Assembly: GCA_046048295.1 (NCBI GenBank)
Contig: JBJOGJ010000103.1
Coordinates: 1 to 12,815, forward strand
DNA length: 12,815 nt
Reading direction: 5' to 3'
Source of the DNA: CBDCWA01 sp046048295
Lineage (GTDB): Bacteria > Pseudomonadota > Alphaproteobacteria > Rhizobiales > Hyphomicrobiaceae
A program made the position numbers and the translations under genes. Positions 1-6,671 of the stretch are shown piece by piece (position 1 is the first letter of the stretch; every line of letters begins with the position of its first letter). The notes beneath the pieces were generated by a model. It saw nothing but the letters and a program-made list of their open reading frames with translations. It searched no databases and was not told where the DNA came from.

Positions 1-179
1 AAGACACAGGAGTCTGTGAGGCGAAATGTCTCGATGGCCGTGAAACGCGTCCGCAGTGTCACGCTTTCCCGTCCCAGGCCGTGAATTGAATTTCATGTCG
101 CTCGATGGTGCGGCGAAGCGATGCACCGGAGGTCCGGCATGCGGTCCGAACCATCACGACACGGTGCCCAGGTGCATGC
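1..179. other. Unassigned left edge
   Basis: No coding frame here resembles a known family. A short plus-strand open frame entering from the left edge ends at a TGA near position 82, and its 27 residues are basic and featureless. It could be the tail of a gene outside the window, but nothing supports that. The minus-strand remnant stops at 180. Longer open frames on the plus strand across 56-436 have Arg/Ser/Gly-rich translations typical of non-coding frames in GC-rich DNA. Confidence 0.3.
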
Positions 180-377
180 TCACCGCTGGAGCACTGCGGC
201 GGCGACGAGGGCAGCGAGGTGCGGCAGGAACGCCCAGAGCGGCCGATCGCAGCGTTCGGCGATGTCGAGCAGGCTGTGCGGTCTTACATGGCAGTACCTC
301 CACAGAAAGCGGGCCAGGCTCCCTGCGAGGCAGAACTCCCCATGAGGTCTATACTGAGGCCAAACCCTGTTCCTCCC
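180..377 (-). pseudogene. 3' remnant of a second DUF4910-family gene
   Basis: Read on the minus strand, the last 30 codons (272 to 183) encode LLDIAERCDRPLWAFLPHL and following residues. They match the C-terminus of the intact DUF4910 protein at 1484-2821 at 24 of 30 residues by my count, and both end within two residues of a stop. A weaker match continues upstream, with VWPQ at codons near 365 facing LYPQ. The corresponding DNA blocks (183-272 and 1493-1582) are only about 72% identical by hand count (65/90). This is therefore a diverged paralogue rather than a recent copy. The conserved piece corresponds to the C-terminal winged-helix part of the family. The remaining roughly 350 residues, including all metal-site motifs, are absent. 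What replaces them is unrecognised sequence and the AT-richer dioxygenase gene. I infer the debris of an older cassette. Confidence 0.7.
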
Positions 378-436
378 GTCCGGGGTTAACGATGTCAGGG
401 GCTGGAACTGTCCAGTACAAGGCATCCACCTCATAG

Positions 437-446
437 GGAGGTGATC
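437..446 (+). promoter_or_regulatory. Orphan Shine-Dalgarno-like decamer
   Basis: GGAGGTGATC is a perfect complement to the conserved 3' end of bacterial 16S rRNA. No ATG, GTG or TTG start lies at normal spacing downstream, and the next gene (518) begins about 70 bases further on with no ribosome binding site of its own. It may be the leader of a gene removed by recombination, or chance. The match is seen in the sequence; any role is speculative. Confidence 0.25.
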
Positions 447-517
447 AGATCGGGGCACCCGTCCAGAGCTTCCAAGCTCAGGCATGGTACCTGCATCAAA
501 GTCAATGCCGTATCACC

Positions 518-1456
518 ATGGAAGCTTACAAGCAGTACCAGGCAAATGGCTACTATATTTACAAGAACCTTATAAGCGACGCCAAAATTTCATTACTCCT
601 TAATTCATACCAGTCATTCAAGCAAAGAGGCGGAGTTTACTACAGCCAGTCCAACCACAACTGGAGAAACACGGCAAATGACATGGACGAGTATGGGCTT
701 CTTGAGAAGTCAATGGAGAATTTTACTGACCTGCCATGGGCGCCAAACATTAGTCGGCATGGAAGGGATATTCTTTTGTCAGAAGAGATGAAATGCTGCC
801 TATGCGAGCTGTCAGGGAAAAGTCAAGAATTTTGCATGTGGCAGAATATGCTCTTTGATAAGTCAACAGGCACTGTTGATCATATAGATACATGGTACTT
901 GGATACGGATCCAATGGGGAGCCTGATTGCAGCGTGGGTAGCACTGGAAGATATAGACGGCAAAGGAGGCGAATTTCACGTCTACCCCAAATCACATCTG
1001 AGCGAATCTACTAGTCTTAACTGCTGGAAAGATCTTGAGCATGAACAATTCGTGGAATGGTCAGATCAGTTGCGCAAAGATTATTCGCGCAAACCCATTC
1101 ACTTGAGAAAAGGTGATGTCTTGTTTTGGCACCCCAACCTGCTGCACGGGTCGTCATCTCAAAAGCATGTCGGACACAGCAGAAAGTCGTTAACTGCTCA
1201 TTATTACCCAGTCAGTTCCAACAAAAGGATCCGAGGCTTTTCGTCGGACACGACAACAAGAATCTACTATGAGCCAGCAGCAGAAAACATCAAAAAGATA
1301 AGGCGCTATGGAGCCTTGCCTATTTATGCCAATAGAAGAAGGATCCACTTCAAGCAATCGCTGATTGGGGCTCTTAAATATGTGCTAGATTATAAGAATC
1401 AAGACATGATGCTAATGAGCATTACCGATCATCCGGAATTAGAAAATGCGAACTAG
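518..1456 (+). CDS. Phytanoyl-CoA dioxygenase (PhyH) family Fe(II)/2-oxoglutarate oxygenase
   Basis: A 312-residue protein of the PhyH family of non-haem iron, 2-oxoglutarate-dependent oxygenases. The expected iron triad is visible: H122-I-D124 in VDHIDTW, and H210 in HPNLLHGS. R222 (HSRKS) follows as the probable 2-oxoglutarate carboxylate anchor. The segment GGEFHVYPKSH (150-160) is the usual strand and turn before the distal histidine. Length is normal for the family. Members in glycan loci probably hydroxylate a sugar, lipid or small metabolite; the substrate cannot be read here. The gene is much poorer in GC than its flanks (22 of 60 bases in 541-600 by hand count, against about two-thirds nearby), which suggests separate acquisition. 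It is a single gene converging on the DUF4910 gene with a 27-base gap. There is no clear ribosome site before the ATG at 518, but no alternative in-frame start lies upstream. Confidence 0.88.
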   Translation: MEAYKQYQANGYYIYKNLISDAKISLLLNSYQSFKQRGGVYYSQSNHNWRNTANDMDEYGLLEKSMENFTDLPWAPNISRHGRDILLSEEMKCCLCELSGKSQEFCMWQNMLFDKSTGTVDHIDTWYLDTDPMGSLIAAWVALEDIDGKGGEFHVYPKSHLSESTSLNCWKDLEHEQFVEWSDQLRKDYSRKPIHLRKGDVLFWHPNLLHGSSSQKHVGHSRKSLTAHYYPVSSNKRIRGFSSDTTTRIYYEPAAENIKKIRRYGALPIYANRRRIHFKQSLIGALKYVLDYKNQDMMLMSITDHPELENAN

Positions 1457-1483
1457 CATCGCATTCAAGGCCCGGTCCGCACT

Positions 1484-2821
1484 TCATATTTGTCGTTCCA
1501 GAACTGCAGCAGAAACGAGATCCTCAAGATGCGGCAGGAAAGCCCAGGCAGGCCTGTCGCAGCGCTCCGCGATCTCAAGCAGGCGCGTCTGGCCATCAGC
1601 ATGGGAGATGAGGTCGAGCATGTCTTTCACTGGGGCCGTGCTTCCCTTGATGCTCGTCTGGGGGTAAAGGCCACGACGGCCGAGTTGCGGCTCCCCGAGG
1701 ACCAGGGACCGAGGCATGCAGTCATTCTCGATCACATCGACAAGCGTGCGATGAATACACAATGACTCAGCGAGGCCCCGGGCGGTAACCACCAGGCCCG
1801 GGATGTCGAGCGAGGTGTGGTACTCGGGATAAGTGCCGTACTTCGAGCGCATGATCGACACCATCGGAATGTCGATGCCGGGGGCGCAGTACATGCTCTC
1901 GTCGCTGCCCCGGTCGCGCCAGGCATAGCTGTTGTAGTGACCCACGGCATGCCGCAACACGTGCCGGGCCAAGCGGTCGGCGTAGGTGTCGCCCAGCCGC
2001 GAGGGGAGGAAAGACCAGGCCCGTTCGTCGCCCACGCAGGTGAGGTTGAAGGCGGCCCGGACGTGCGCAGTCAGGTGAGCGCGATGGGTCTCAAGCACGG
2101 CGGCCGAGCCGATCATTTCGGGTACGAACAGGAAGCGGTAGGTGTACCGCCGTTGTGGCTGAGCGGCTAGCCACTCGGCCAGGGCCACCGCCATCACCGG
2201 GCCCGACAGCTCATTGTTGGCCATCGCCGGATGACAGCAATATGTTGAGAACAGAACCTCCTCTGTTGTTGTGCCAGGCAGCACAAACTGGCCCCAATCC
2301 AAGGAGCCAGCGATGTGCGCGGCATCGATACGGGCGTGATAGGTGCCCATCGGCAGGCTCTCGCGCTCGCGGTGCGACAGGCAGAAGCCCCACTTGCGCT
2401 CGTAGTAGGAGGTGACGTAAGGAATTGCCTCGGGCTGGTCGGGCAGCGAGTAGAGGTGCGGCTGCAGTTCGGCGAGGGAGAGCCGCGCGTCCACGGCAGT
2501 GCTGTAGCCGATCACGTGCAGCGTGTTGTCGGCCACGTCGCATAGTCGCCTGCCATCAGGGGCCTCGAGCCAAGCCGATCGCAGGTGCCATTCGTCTGGC
2601 ACGACCCAATCGAGCACGCGGCTGCTGCTGGCCACCTGCGAAACCGTGAAGCCGTCGAGCGACGCGCCGAGGATCGCGAGGGTGTCACGGATGCCGGGCC
2701 CGGCGAGGCTGCGGTGGATGGGCCACAGCCGCTCGAGCAGGGCCAGCATCCGCCTGCCTTCCGCCTCAAGGGCCGGGCGATCGGCATGGTGGTCGAGGAG
2801 CGACATGTGGGGAAAGCTCAA
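1484..2821 (-). CDS. DUF4910 / DUF2172 M28-like aminopeptidase-fold hydrolase with C-terminal winged helix
   Basis: A 445-residue protein of the DUF4910 family, a zinc-aminopeptidase (M28-like) fold with an inserted DUF2172 domain and a C-terminal winged helix. Signature blocks, numbered from the TTG at 2821, are PIHRSLAGPGIRDTL (34-48), FSTYCCHPAMANNELSGP (191-208, H197 and E204 likely metal-site residues), VPEMIGS (233-239), DRGSDE (303-308) and YPEYHTSLD (331-339, H335). Residues near 374-445 form the winged-helix tail. The biochemical activity is not established; peptide, amide or N-acyl-sugar hydrolysis all fit the fold. Family members recur in polysaccharide loci beside NeuB-type and methyltransferase genes, as here. 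The TTG at 2821 gives a TTGA overlap with the upstream stop, matching the other junctions of this module. The ATG at 2806 is the alternative start; neither has a convincing ribosome site. This is the last gene of the minus-strand series. Confidence 0.85.
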   Translation of the reverse strand: MSFPHMSLLDHHADRPALEAEGRRMLALLERLWPIHRSLAGPGIRDTLAILGASLDGFTVSQVASSSRVLDWVVPDEWHLRSAWLEAPDGRRLCDVADNTLHVIGYSTAVDARLSLAELQPHLYSLPDQPEAIPYVTSYYERKWGFCLSHRERESLPMGTYHARIDAAHIAGSLDWGQFVLPGTTTEEVLFSTYCCHPAMANNELSGPVMAVALAEWLAAQPQRRYTYRFLFVPEMIGSAAVLETHRAHLTAHVRAAFNLTCVGDERAWSFLPSRLGDTYADRLARHVLRHAVGHYNSYAWRDRGSDESMYCAPGIDIPMVSIMRSKYGTYPEYHTSLDIPGLVVTARGLAESLCIHRTLVDVIENDCMPRSLVLGEPQLGRRGLYPQTSIKGSTAPVKDMLDLISHADGQTRLLEIAERCDRPAWAFLPHLEDLVSAAVLERQI

Positions 2822-3858
2822 TGCTCAGGGGTCAGCAGAAACAGGCGGTTGCCAGACGGGCGGATGGCATCGAAGTCGTCATGAAGGCGCTTGCCGAATA
2901 GCCGGGCGATGAAGGCGAAGCTGTCGTCGGTCCAGCCGGTCACGTGCTGGATGGCCACGGGGGCGCCGATGCCGTCCATGATGATGGCGGCTGAATCGGC
3001 CCTGGCAAACAGCTCCTCGAGAAACCGGCCCGGTGCGTTCAGGTGGTCTAGATACTGAAAAACGCCGATCAATGGCAGGTGGTCCGGTGCGCACCACGGG
3101 GCCGAGGAGATCCGCCGGTTGGCGAGGAGCCAATCGAGGCAGTGCACGCCGGCGCTCGTGCAGGCAGGGCCCCAGTAATTCGGCTCGTCGCGGAGGAGGG
3201 AGGTGGCGCGGCACCCAGCATCCGCGGCCAGGGTGAGCAAGCCCCAGAGCGGGCAGCCGACTTCCCCATAGCCGCTGAAGCCTCCGGTCCTCGCTTGCAG
3301 ATAGTCCCAGAGTGTGCGGGAGCGGAAACCTGCGAACCGCTTGAACGCTGCCGGTTCGCCGATCGAGGCCGTGATCGCAGGAGTGAGGGCCCGCAACATT
3401 GCTACGTCGCCGCAGCCCACAGCGGCAGCGACTGCGGCGGGTTCAAAGCCCACTGGCGCCGTGATGGAATCGATGATCGAGAGCAGTTCCCGCTCGCCAC
3501 GCCGCACGTCGGGCGTCGCCTGCCGCTTAATGCCCGTTGCCCAACCCTCGAGCGCCTGCTGGAATCCGGCAGGGGAAAAGCGGTTGAGCACGGTATCCCA
3601 GCCCTTGGGGTGCGTAGCCACGGCGCTGCTGAACAACTCGCGGATGATTTCCGATCCGAACCATCGCCGCTTGAACAGGAGCCCACAGTCGGAGCATCGC
3701 CAGTTGACGTGCTCGTGGAGCAGCGCTCCTTCGTCCTGCTGCAGGAGATCAGCGAGCTTCTCGGAGTAGAGGTTGGCCTCAGGCGTCGAGTGCTCGGTAG
3801 CGGCCGTGCTGCCGCATAACGGGCACCGGTCGATCGTCATGGGCTGCGGTGCGTTCAC
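2818..3858 (-). CDS. Zinc-ribbon class I methyltransferase-like protein with altered SAM motif
   Basis: A 346-residue protein. The N-terminus carries a zinc-ribbon pair, C12-P-L-C15 and C55-S-D-C58, as in zinc-binding sugar C-methyltransferase-type proteins. The second half has a methyltransferase-like layout: GYGEVGCPLWGLL (197-209) sits where motif I (E-V-G-C-G-x-G) belongs, and GVFQYLDHLNAPGRFLEEL (265-283) resembles the later FxVLEHxxDPxxFL motif. The two motif-I glycines are replaced by Pro and Trp, so SAM binding may be altered or lost. The protein could be a non-catalytic partner or a diverged enzyme. The GTG at 3858 overlaps the NeuB stop as GTGA and has an AGGA six bases upstream (3865-3868 on the plus strand). 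The in-frame ATG at 3840 has none, so I prefer GTG. The downstream DUF4910 gene overlaps its stop. Confidence 0.72.
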   Translation of the reverse strand: MNAPQPMTIDRCPLCGSTAATEHSTPEANLYSEKLADLLQQDEGALLHEHVNWRCSDCGLLFKRRWFGSEIIRELFSSAVATHPKGWDTVLNRFSPAGFQQALEGWATGIKRQATPDVRRGERELLSIIDSITAPVGFEPAAVAAAVGCGDVAMLRALTPAITASIGEPAAFKRFAGFRSRTLWDYLQARTGGFSGYGEVGCPLWGLLTLAADAGCRATSLLRDEPNYWGPACTSAGVHCLDWLLANRRISSAPWCAPDHLPLIGVFQYLDHLNAPGRFLEELFARADSAAIIMDGIGAPVAIQHVTGWTDDSFAFIARLFGKRLHDDFDAIRPSGNRLFLLTPEH

Positions 3859-4892
3859 TCGACGTCCTGCCAGTCGAGCGGCTCGTGCCGCCTGAGCGGC
3901 CGCTTGGCGCGCCGGCCCAGCACTCGGTCGTAGTCGCGGGCGTCGATGCCTTGATTCGGCCGCAGCACGCAGATGTTTCCCGAGTCGAGCACCTCTCCTG
4001 CGGCGATGTCGCGGGCGGGATAGACGGCCCGCCGGAATGCCCGCGGATGGTCGTTCGCCATCTCGATGGGCAGCGGCTGCTTCTGCGGCGTGCCCTGGAG
4101 GGTGCGGATGTCGTCGAGCGCGCCGATCAGAGTTCGGAGGTCGGTGCCGTCGAGGGAGAGCTGGTGGTCGCGGAAGGTGCGGTCGTGCTTTTGGTCGGTG
4201 AAGTGAAACTCGAGCACCTCGGCTCCCATGGCTGCGGCCACCTCGAGGGCCTTGGTGCCGAGCGTGTGGTCGGAGTAGCCCACGGTCACGCCCAGGCTGG
4301 TGTAGGCCCGCATCACCGAGAGATGGGCGTCGGCATCAGCGATCGGGTACATCGTGGTGCACTGGAGCAGGGCCAGCAGCGATCGCTCTTGGTACGCCGG
4401 ATTCGCGGTGCGGATCACGTCCACGGCCGCGGCAACCTCGGCCATCTCGGCGAGACCAGTGGAGAGCAGGAGCGGTTTGCCGGTCCGCGCCGCGGCTCGC
4501 AGGAAGGGGGGCGCTGTGAGGTCGCCGCTGCCGATCTTGCAGGCGGTGAGCACGGGGGTGATCCAGTCGAAGGCAGCGATGTCCCATACCGACGCCACAT
4601 AGCCGCGGCCGGCGGCAAGCACGCGTTCGGCGAGGGCCAGGTGCTGCTGCGGCGAGAGTTCAAACCGCTTGAAGTGGGAATTGCGGTCGGGGCTGGCGAC
4701 CGACGAAACCAGCGTGTCGCCGTAATACACCTGAAACTTCACGGCATCGGCCCCCGCCTCGAGGGCAAGATCAGCGAGCCGGAGGGCAGCGTCAAAATCC
4801 CCCTCGTGGTTGCCGCCAATCTCGGCAATGAGCCAGGGGCCGTGTGGCCCAGAAAAGACAGTCCGTTCCGTTCGCTGCTCTATCGTAGTCAT
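3855..4892 (-). CDS. neuB: NeuB-family sialic/nonulosonic acid synthase with SAF domain
   Basis: A 345-residue PEP-dependent synthase. NeuB-type enzymes condense phosphoenolpyruvate with an N-acylated amino sugar to make a nine-carbon 2-keto-3-deoxy acid in the cytoplasm. The barrel carries LIAEIGGNHEGDFDAALRLA (21-40), AVKFQVY (50-56), KIGSGDL (119-125), LLQCTTMYP (175-183), GYSDHTLG (205-212, H209) and EFHFTDQK (228-235, H230). H209 and H230 correspond to the two metal histidines. An antifreeze-like SAF domain follows (about 288-340, RAVYPARDI and ICVLRPNQG). The usual EKHFT is EFHFT, and the GPDH element reads FRDHQLSLD, so this belongs to a divergent clade and the product need not be sialic acid. 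The ATG at 4892 overlaps the upstream stop as ATGA; a TTG at 4898 is also open. It is central to the locus because it defines the sugar class. Confidence 0.88.
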   Translation of the reverse strand: MTTIEQRTERTVFSGPHGPWLIAEIGGNHEGDFDAALRLADLALEAGADAVKFQVYYGDTLVSSVASPDRNSHFKRFELSPQQHLALAERVLAAGRGYVASVWDIAAFDWITPVLTACKIGSGDLTAPPFLRAAARTGKPLLLSTGLAEMAEVAAAVDVIRTANPAYQERSLLALLQCTTMYPIADADAHLSVMRAYTSLGVTVGYSDHTLGTKALEVAAAMGAEVLEFHFTDQKHDRTFRDHQLSLDGTDLRTLIGALDDIRTLQGTPQKQPLPIEMANDHPRAFRRAVYPARDIAAGEVLDSGNICVLRPNQGIDARDYDRVLGRRAKRPLRRHEPLDWQDVE

Positions 4893-5842
4893 CTCCAATG
4901 CAAATCGAAGTACATCTTTACTTCCGCTCCGTAGCTGTGCTTATCGCTACTGAGGAGAAGTGAATTCGCTCCGTTGAAGTCGTATAGGGTTGCATTCTCG
5001 GCATTGGCCCGCATCAACAGATTGAATTGGAGAAAAGGATTGAAGTCTTTGCTGCGCCAGAGAGAGTCGGATGCAGCAATGACGGCATTGGCCCGCGCCT
5101 TGCCAATCAGCACCAAGCAAAAGGCACGTGGCACCATGTCTTGCGCTAAACCGCCGGCCAGCACAAACCCGTGCCCTTCCTGGGCCACTTCGTACAAGGA
5201 CTCAACGCTATCCATCCTCCGCAGTGCCGTATCGGCGGCATTGTTTGCCTCAAGCGTCTCGTAATACAATTCTTTCACGCGACCAATCGTGATCTCAGGC
5301 AAAAGAACCGCGCCCCCTTCTAGAGCTGTGCGGTAATCTTGGCGACGTTTTCGACCGAAATAGACGAGGCCATCTTTGTCTTTAAAGCGACTTAAATCCT
5401 CAATCCATGCTGTGTGGCGCGGTTGTGCGATTGGGTGCCGACCGTGCTTCTCAAACCACAGCCACGGGCGCAGATCCCGCTCGCCAGGGAGCGTGCTCCA
5501 GCGCACCTCGCCATAGGTGTCTATAAGAATGTCAAGCAGCTTGTGTTGAACCTCGACGGCCTGGAGCAAACGTCGGCGAGGCGAAGGGTCTTGCCTGCCA
5601 AGTTGGACAGGGCCCAGGTAATAAGCAAAGTCCGGCCTGCAGACCTGGTTGTTTGGATCGAGGCAGACGGGCCAAATACAGGCCGGTATCCCTGCCTCCG
5701 TTGCGAGCCACCAGTGCACCTCATGGCATAAAGCAGACAGAATAATTGGGTGCGTAAATACACTAGCTTCATCCGCATCTTGCCATAGGCGCAATGCAGT
5801 ATCCGGATCAATCCGCTCAACATTAACATTGAATTGATTCAT
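4889..5842 (-). CDS. FemAB-like GNAT acyltransferase
   Basis: A 317-residue protein of the FemAB/FemX-like branch of the GNAT fold, which moves acyl or aminoacyl groups onto amines. Recognisable parts are YYLGPV (74-79) in the first lobe, YFGRKRRQDYRTA (161-173) as the characteristic Arg/Lys-rich segment before the second lobe, a second-lobe core containing GFVLAGGL (225-232), and a C-terminal DFNGANSL plus DKHSYGAE (288-307). That last block is typical of FemAB-like proteins in polysaccharide and exosortase loci. The likely role is N-acylation of an amino sugar; the donor is unknown. GTG at 5860 is an alternative start. I chose the ATG at 5842 because a candidate promoter places the transcript start near 5867, giving a leader of about 25 bases. 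GC is visibly lower than in the downstream genes (28 of 60 bases in 4981-5040). Its stop overlaps the NeuB start. Confidence 0.78.
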   Translation of the reverse strand: MNQFNVNVERIDPDTALRLWQDADEASVFTHPIILSALCHEVHWWLATEAGIPACIWPVCLDPNNQVCRPDFAYYLGPVQLGRQDPSPRRRLLQAVEVQHKLLDILIDTYGEVRWSTLPGERDLRPWLWFEKHGRHPIAQPRHTAWIEDLSRFKDKDGLVYFGRKRRQDYRTALEGGAVLLPEITIGRVKELYYETLEANNAADTALRRMDSVESLYEVAQEGHGFVLAGGLAQDMVPRAFCLVLIGKARANAVIAASDSLWRSKDFNPFLQFNLLMRANAENATLYDFNGANSLLLSSDKHSYGAEVKMYFDLHWR

Positions 5843-5873
5843 GGCTCTAGTATTTGCCACTATGGCAAGTTGA

Positions 5874-5902
5874 ATTCTAGTAAGGGTGAACTGCTATCGC
5901 AA
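5874..5902 (-). promoter_or_regulatory. Candidate sigma70-type promoter for the four-gene module
   Basis: On the minus strand, TTGCGA (plus 5897-5902) is followed after exactly 17 bases by TAGAAT (plus 5874-5879), matching the -35 and -10 consensus at 4/6 and 5/6. It lies about 30 bases upstream of the FemAB-like ATG at 5842 and downstream of the GNAT stop at 5964. It could therefore start a separate transcript for 5842-1484. This is a pattern match only. Confidence 0.42.
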
Positions 5903-5963
5903 GCGAATGCAGATGGGGGCCTCAAGATGCTTGAGCGAGTTGGCTGCGATTGGTACGAAAAAG

Positions 5964-6452
5964 TCAGCAACGGTTCGCACTCAAGATAACCTTGCCTTCA
6001 CGGCATCCGATCGGACTGAATCCATTTTTCGCAAACGCCCGCAGCGATGGATCATTCGTGGTTGCAACCTCTGCTGCTACGTTGAACAAGCGGGAGCATG
6101 CCAGAAACGACCGTGCTAGATGACCGATCATGTGTGAACCGATACCCCGATTTCGATGAGATGGACTGACGCCTATGTATGACACAAGAATTGTTTCTAA
6201 TGATGGATCGTACTCGTGAAATAGCCGTGCTCGTACACATCCCACGGCAACACCGTTGTCAATCGCCATGGCCGCGAGAGCGGTTCCAAAACGATCGAGA
6301 TGTTCTTTCAGGGCCGGGCCCACACGACGCTCGCGAAGGGAATGCTCGCAGGCGACGAAAGTTTCGACCCGCTGAGGAGTGACAGGAACCAGAGTTAAAC
6401 CGGCGACAATCTCAACTTCACCGAGGGGTTGGAGCTGATCCATCAGCTTCAT
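5964..6452 (-). CDS. GNAT family N-acetyltransferase
   Basis: A 162-residue protein with a clear GNAT core: VSYIGVSPSHRNRGIGSHMI (90-109), holding the R/Q-x-x-G-x-G acetyl-CoA pyrophosphate loop as RNRGIG. It continues with a central strand AAEVATTNDPSLRAFAKNGF (126-145), the usual Asn and Lys-Asn-Gly-Phe elements of motif B. It would transfer an acetyl group from acetyl-CoA to an amine, most simply an amino sugar of this locus; the acceptor is not readable. The frame stays open back to a GTG at 6620, but those extra 56 residues have no family character and include the hairpin at 6551-6575. I therefore begin at the ATG at 6452, which gives a normal GNAT length. ATGs at 6494 and 6443 are also possible, and none has a good ribosome site. 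It lies about 120 bases upstream of the FemAB-like gene. Confidence 0.75.
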   Translation of the reverse strand: MKLMDQLQPLGEVEIVAGLTLVPVTPQRVETFVACEHSLRERRVGPALKEHLDRFGTALAAMAIDNGVAVGCVRARLFHEYDPSLETILVSYIGVSPSHRNRGIGSHMIGHLARSFLACSRLFNVAAEVATTNDPSLRAFAKNGFSPIGCREGKVILSANRC

Positions 6453-6550
6453 GTGTGGTTCGAGGAGCCAATGCAGCGAAGCGGGCGAGGCCATGGGGGA
6501 TGATGCTAGAGGCTGAAATGATCTGTGTTTGCAGGTTTCGCGTATCAACA

Positions 6551-6575
6551 GAAGCCGGTGGCATTGACCGGCTTC
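6551..6575 (-). terminator. Perfect 9-bp inverted repeat, possible terminator or processing hairpin
   Basis: GAAGCCGGT (6551-6559) and ACCGGCTTC (6567-6575) form a perfect 9-bp, GC-rich stem with a 7-base loop. It lies between the end of the methyltransferase gene (6672) and the chosen start of the acetyltransferase (6452), both on the minus strand. The minus-strand sequence after the stem (TGTTGATA) is only weakly U-rich, so this is not a textbook intrinsic terminator. A Rho-assisted or RNA-processing role is equally possible. Confidence 0.45.
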
Positions 6576-6671
6576 ACCAAGTGCCTCTGTATTCATTGTT
6601 GCACCGCAGGCTGGCTTCACAGGACACTGCCTGTTCGGTTTAGCTACAATGAGTGAGAAACGGCACGCCTG

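Noticed and set aside
56..436. 126-codon plus-strand open frame at the left edge
   Set aside because: Its composition is Arg/Ser/Gly-rich, with no motif and no ribosome site, and it overlaps the better supported minus-strand DUF4910 remnant.
183..1582. Direct repeats flanking the PhyH gene as target duplications of a mobile element
   Set aside because: The two 90-bp blocks are only about 72% identical and differ mostly as coding paralogues would. No transposase or inverted-repeat ends are visible.
3079..3819. 246-codon plus-strand open frame opposite the zinc-ribbon protein
   Set aside because: It is antisense to a gene with conserved motifs and junctions, and has no motif or ribosome-site support.
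3849..4934. 361-codon plus-strand open frame opposite NeuB
   Set aside because: It is the reverse complement of a clear NeuB gene. Its Val/Gly/His/Arg-rich translation has no motifs, a common by-product of GC-rich codon use.
6453..6620. N-terminal extension of the GNAT gene to a GTG at 6620
   Set aside because: The extra 56 residues have no GNAT character and would place the 9-bp hairpin inside the coding region; a normal-length GNAT begins at 6452.
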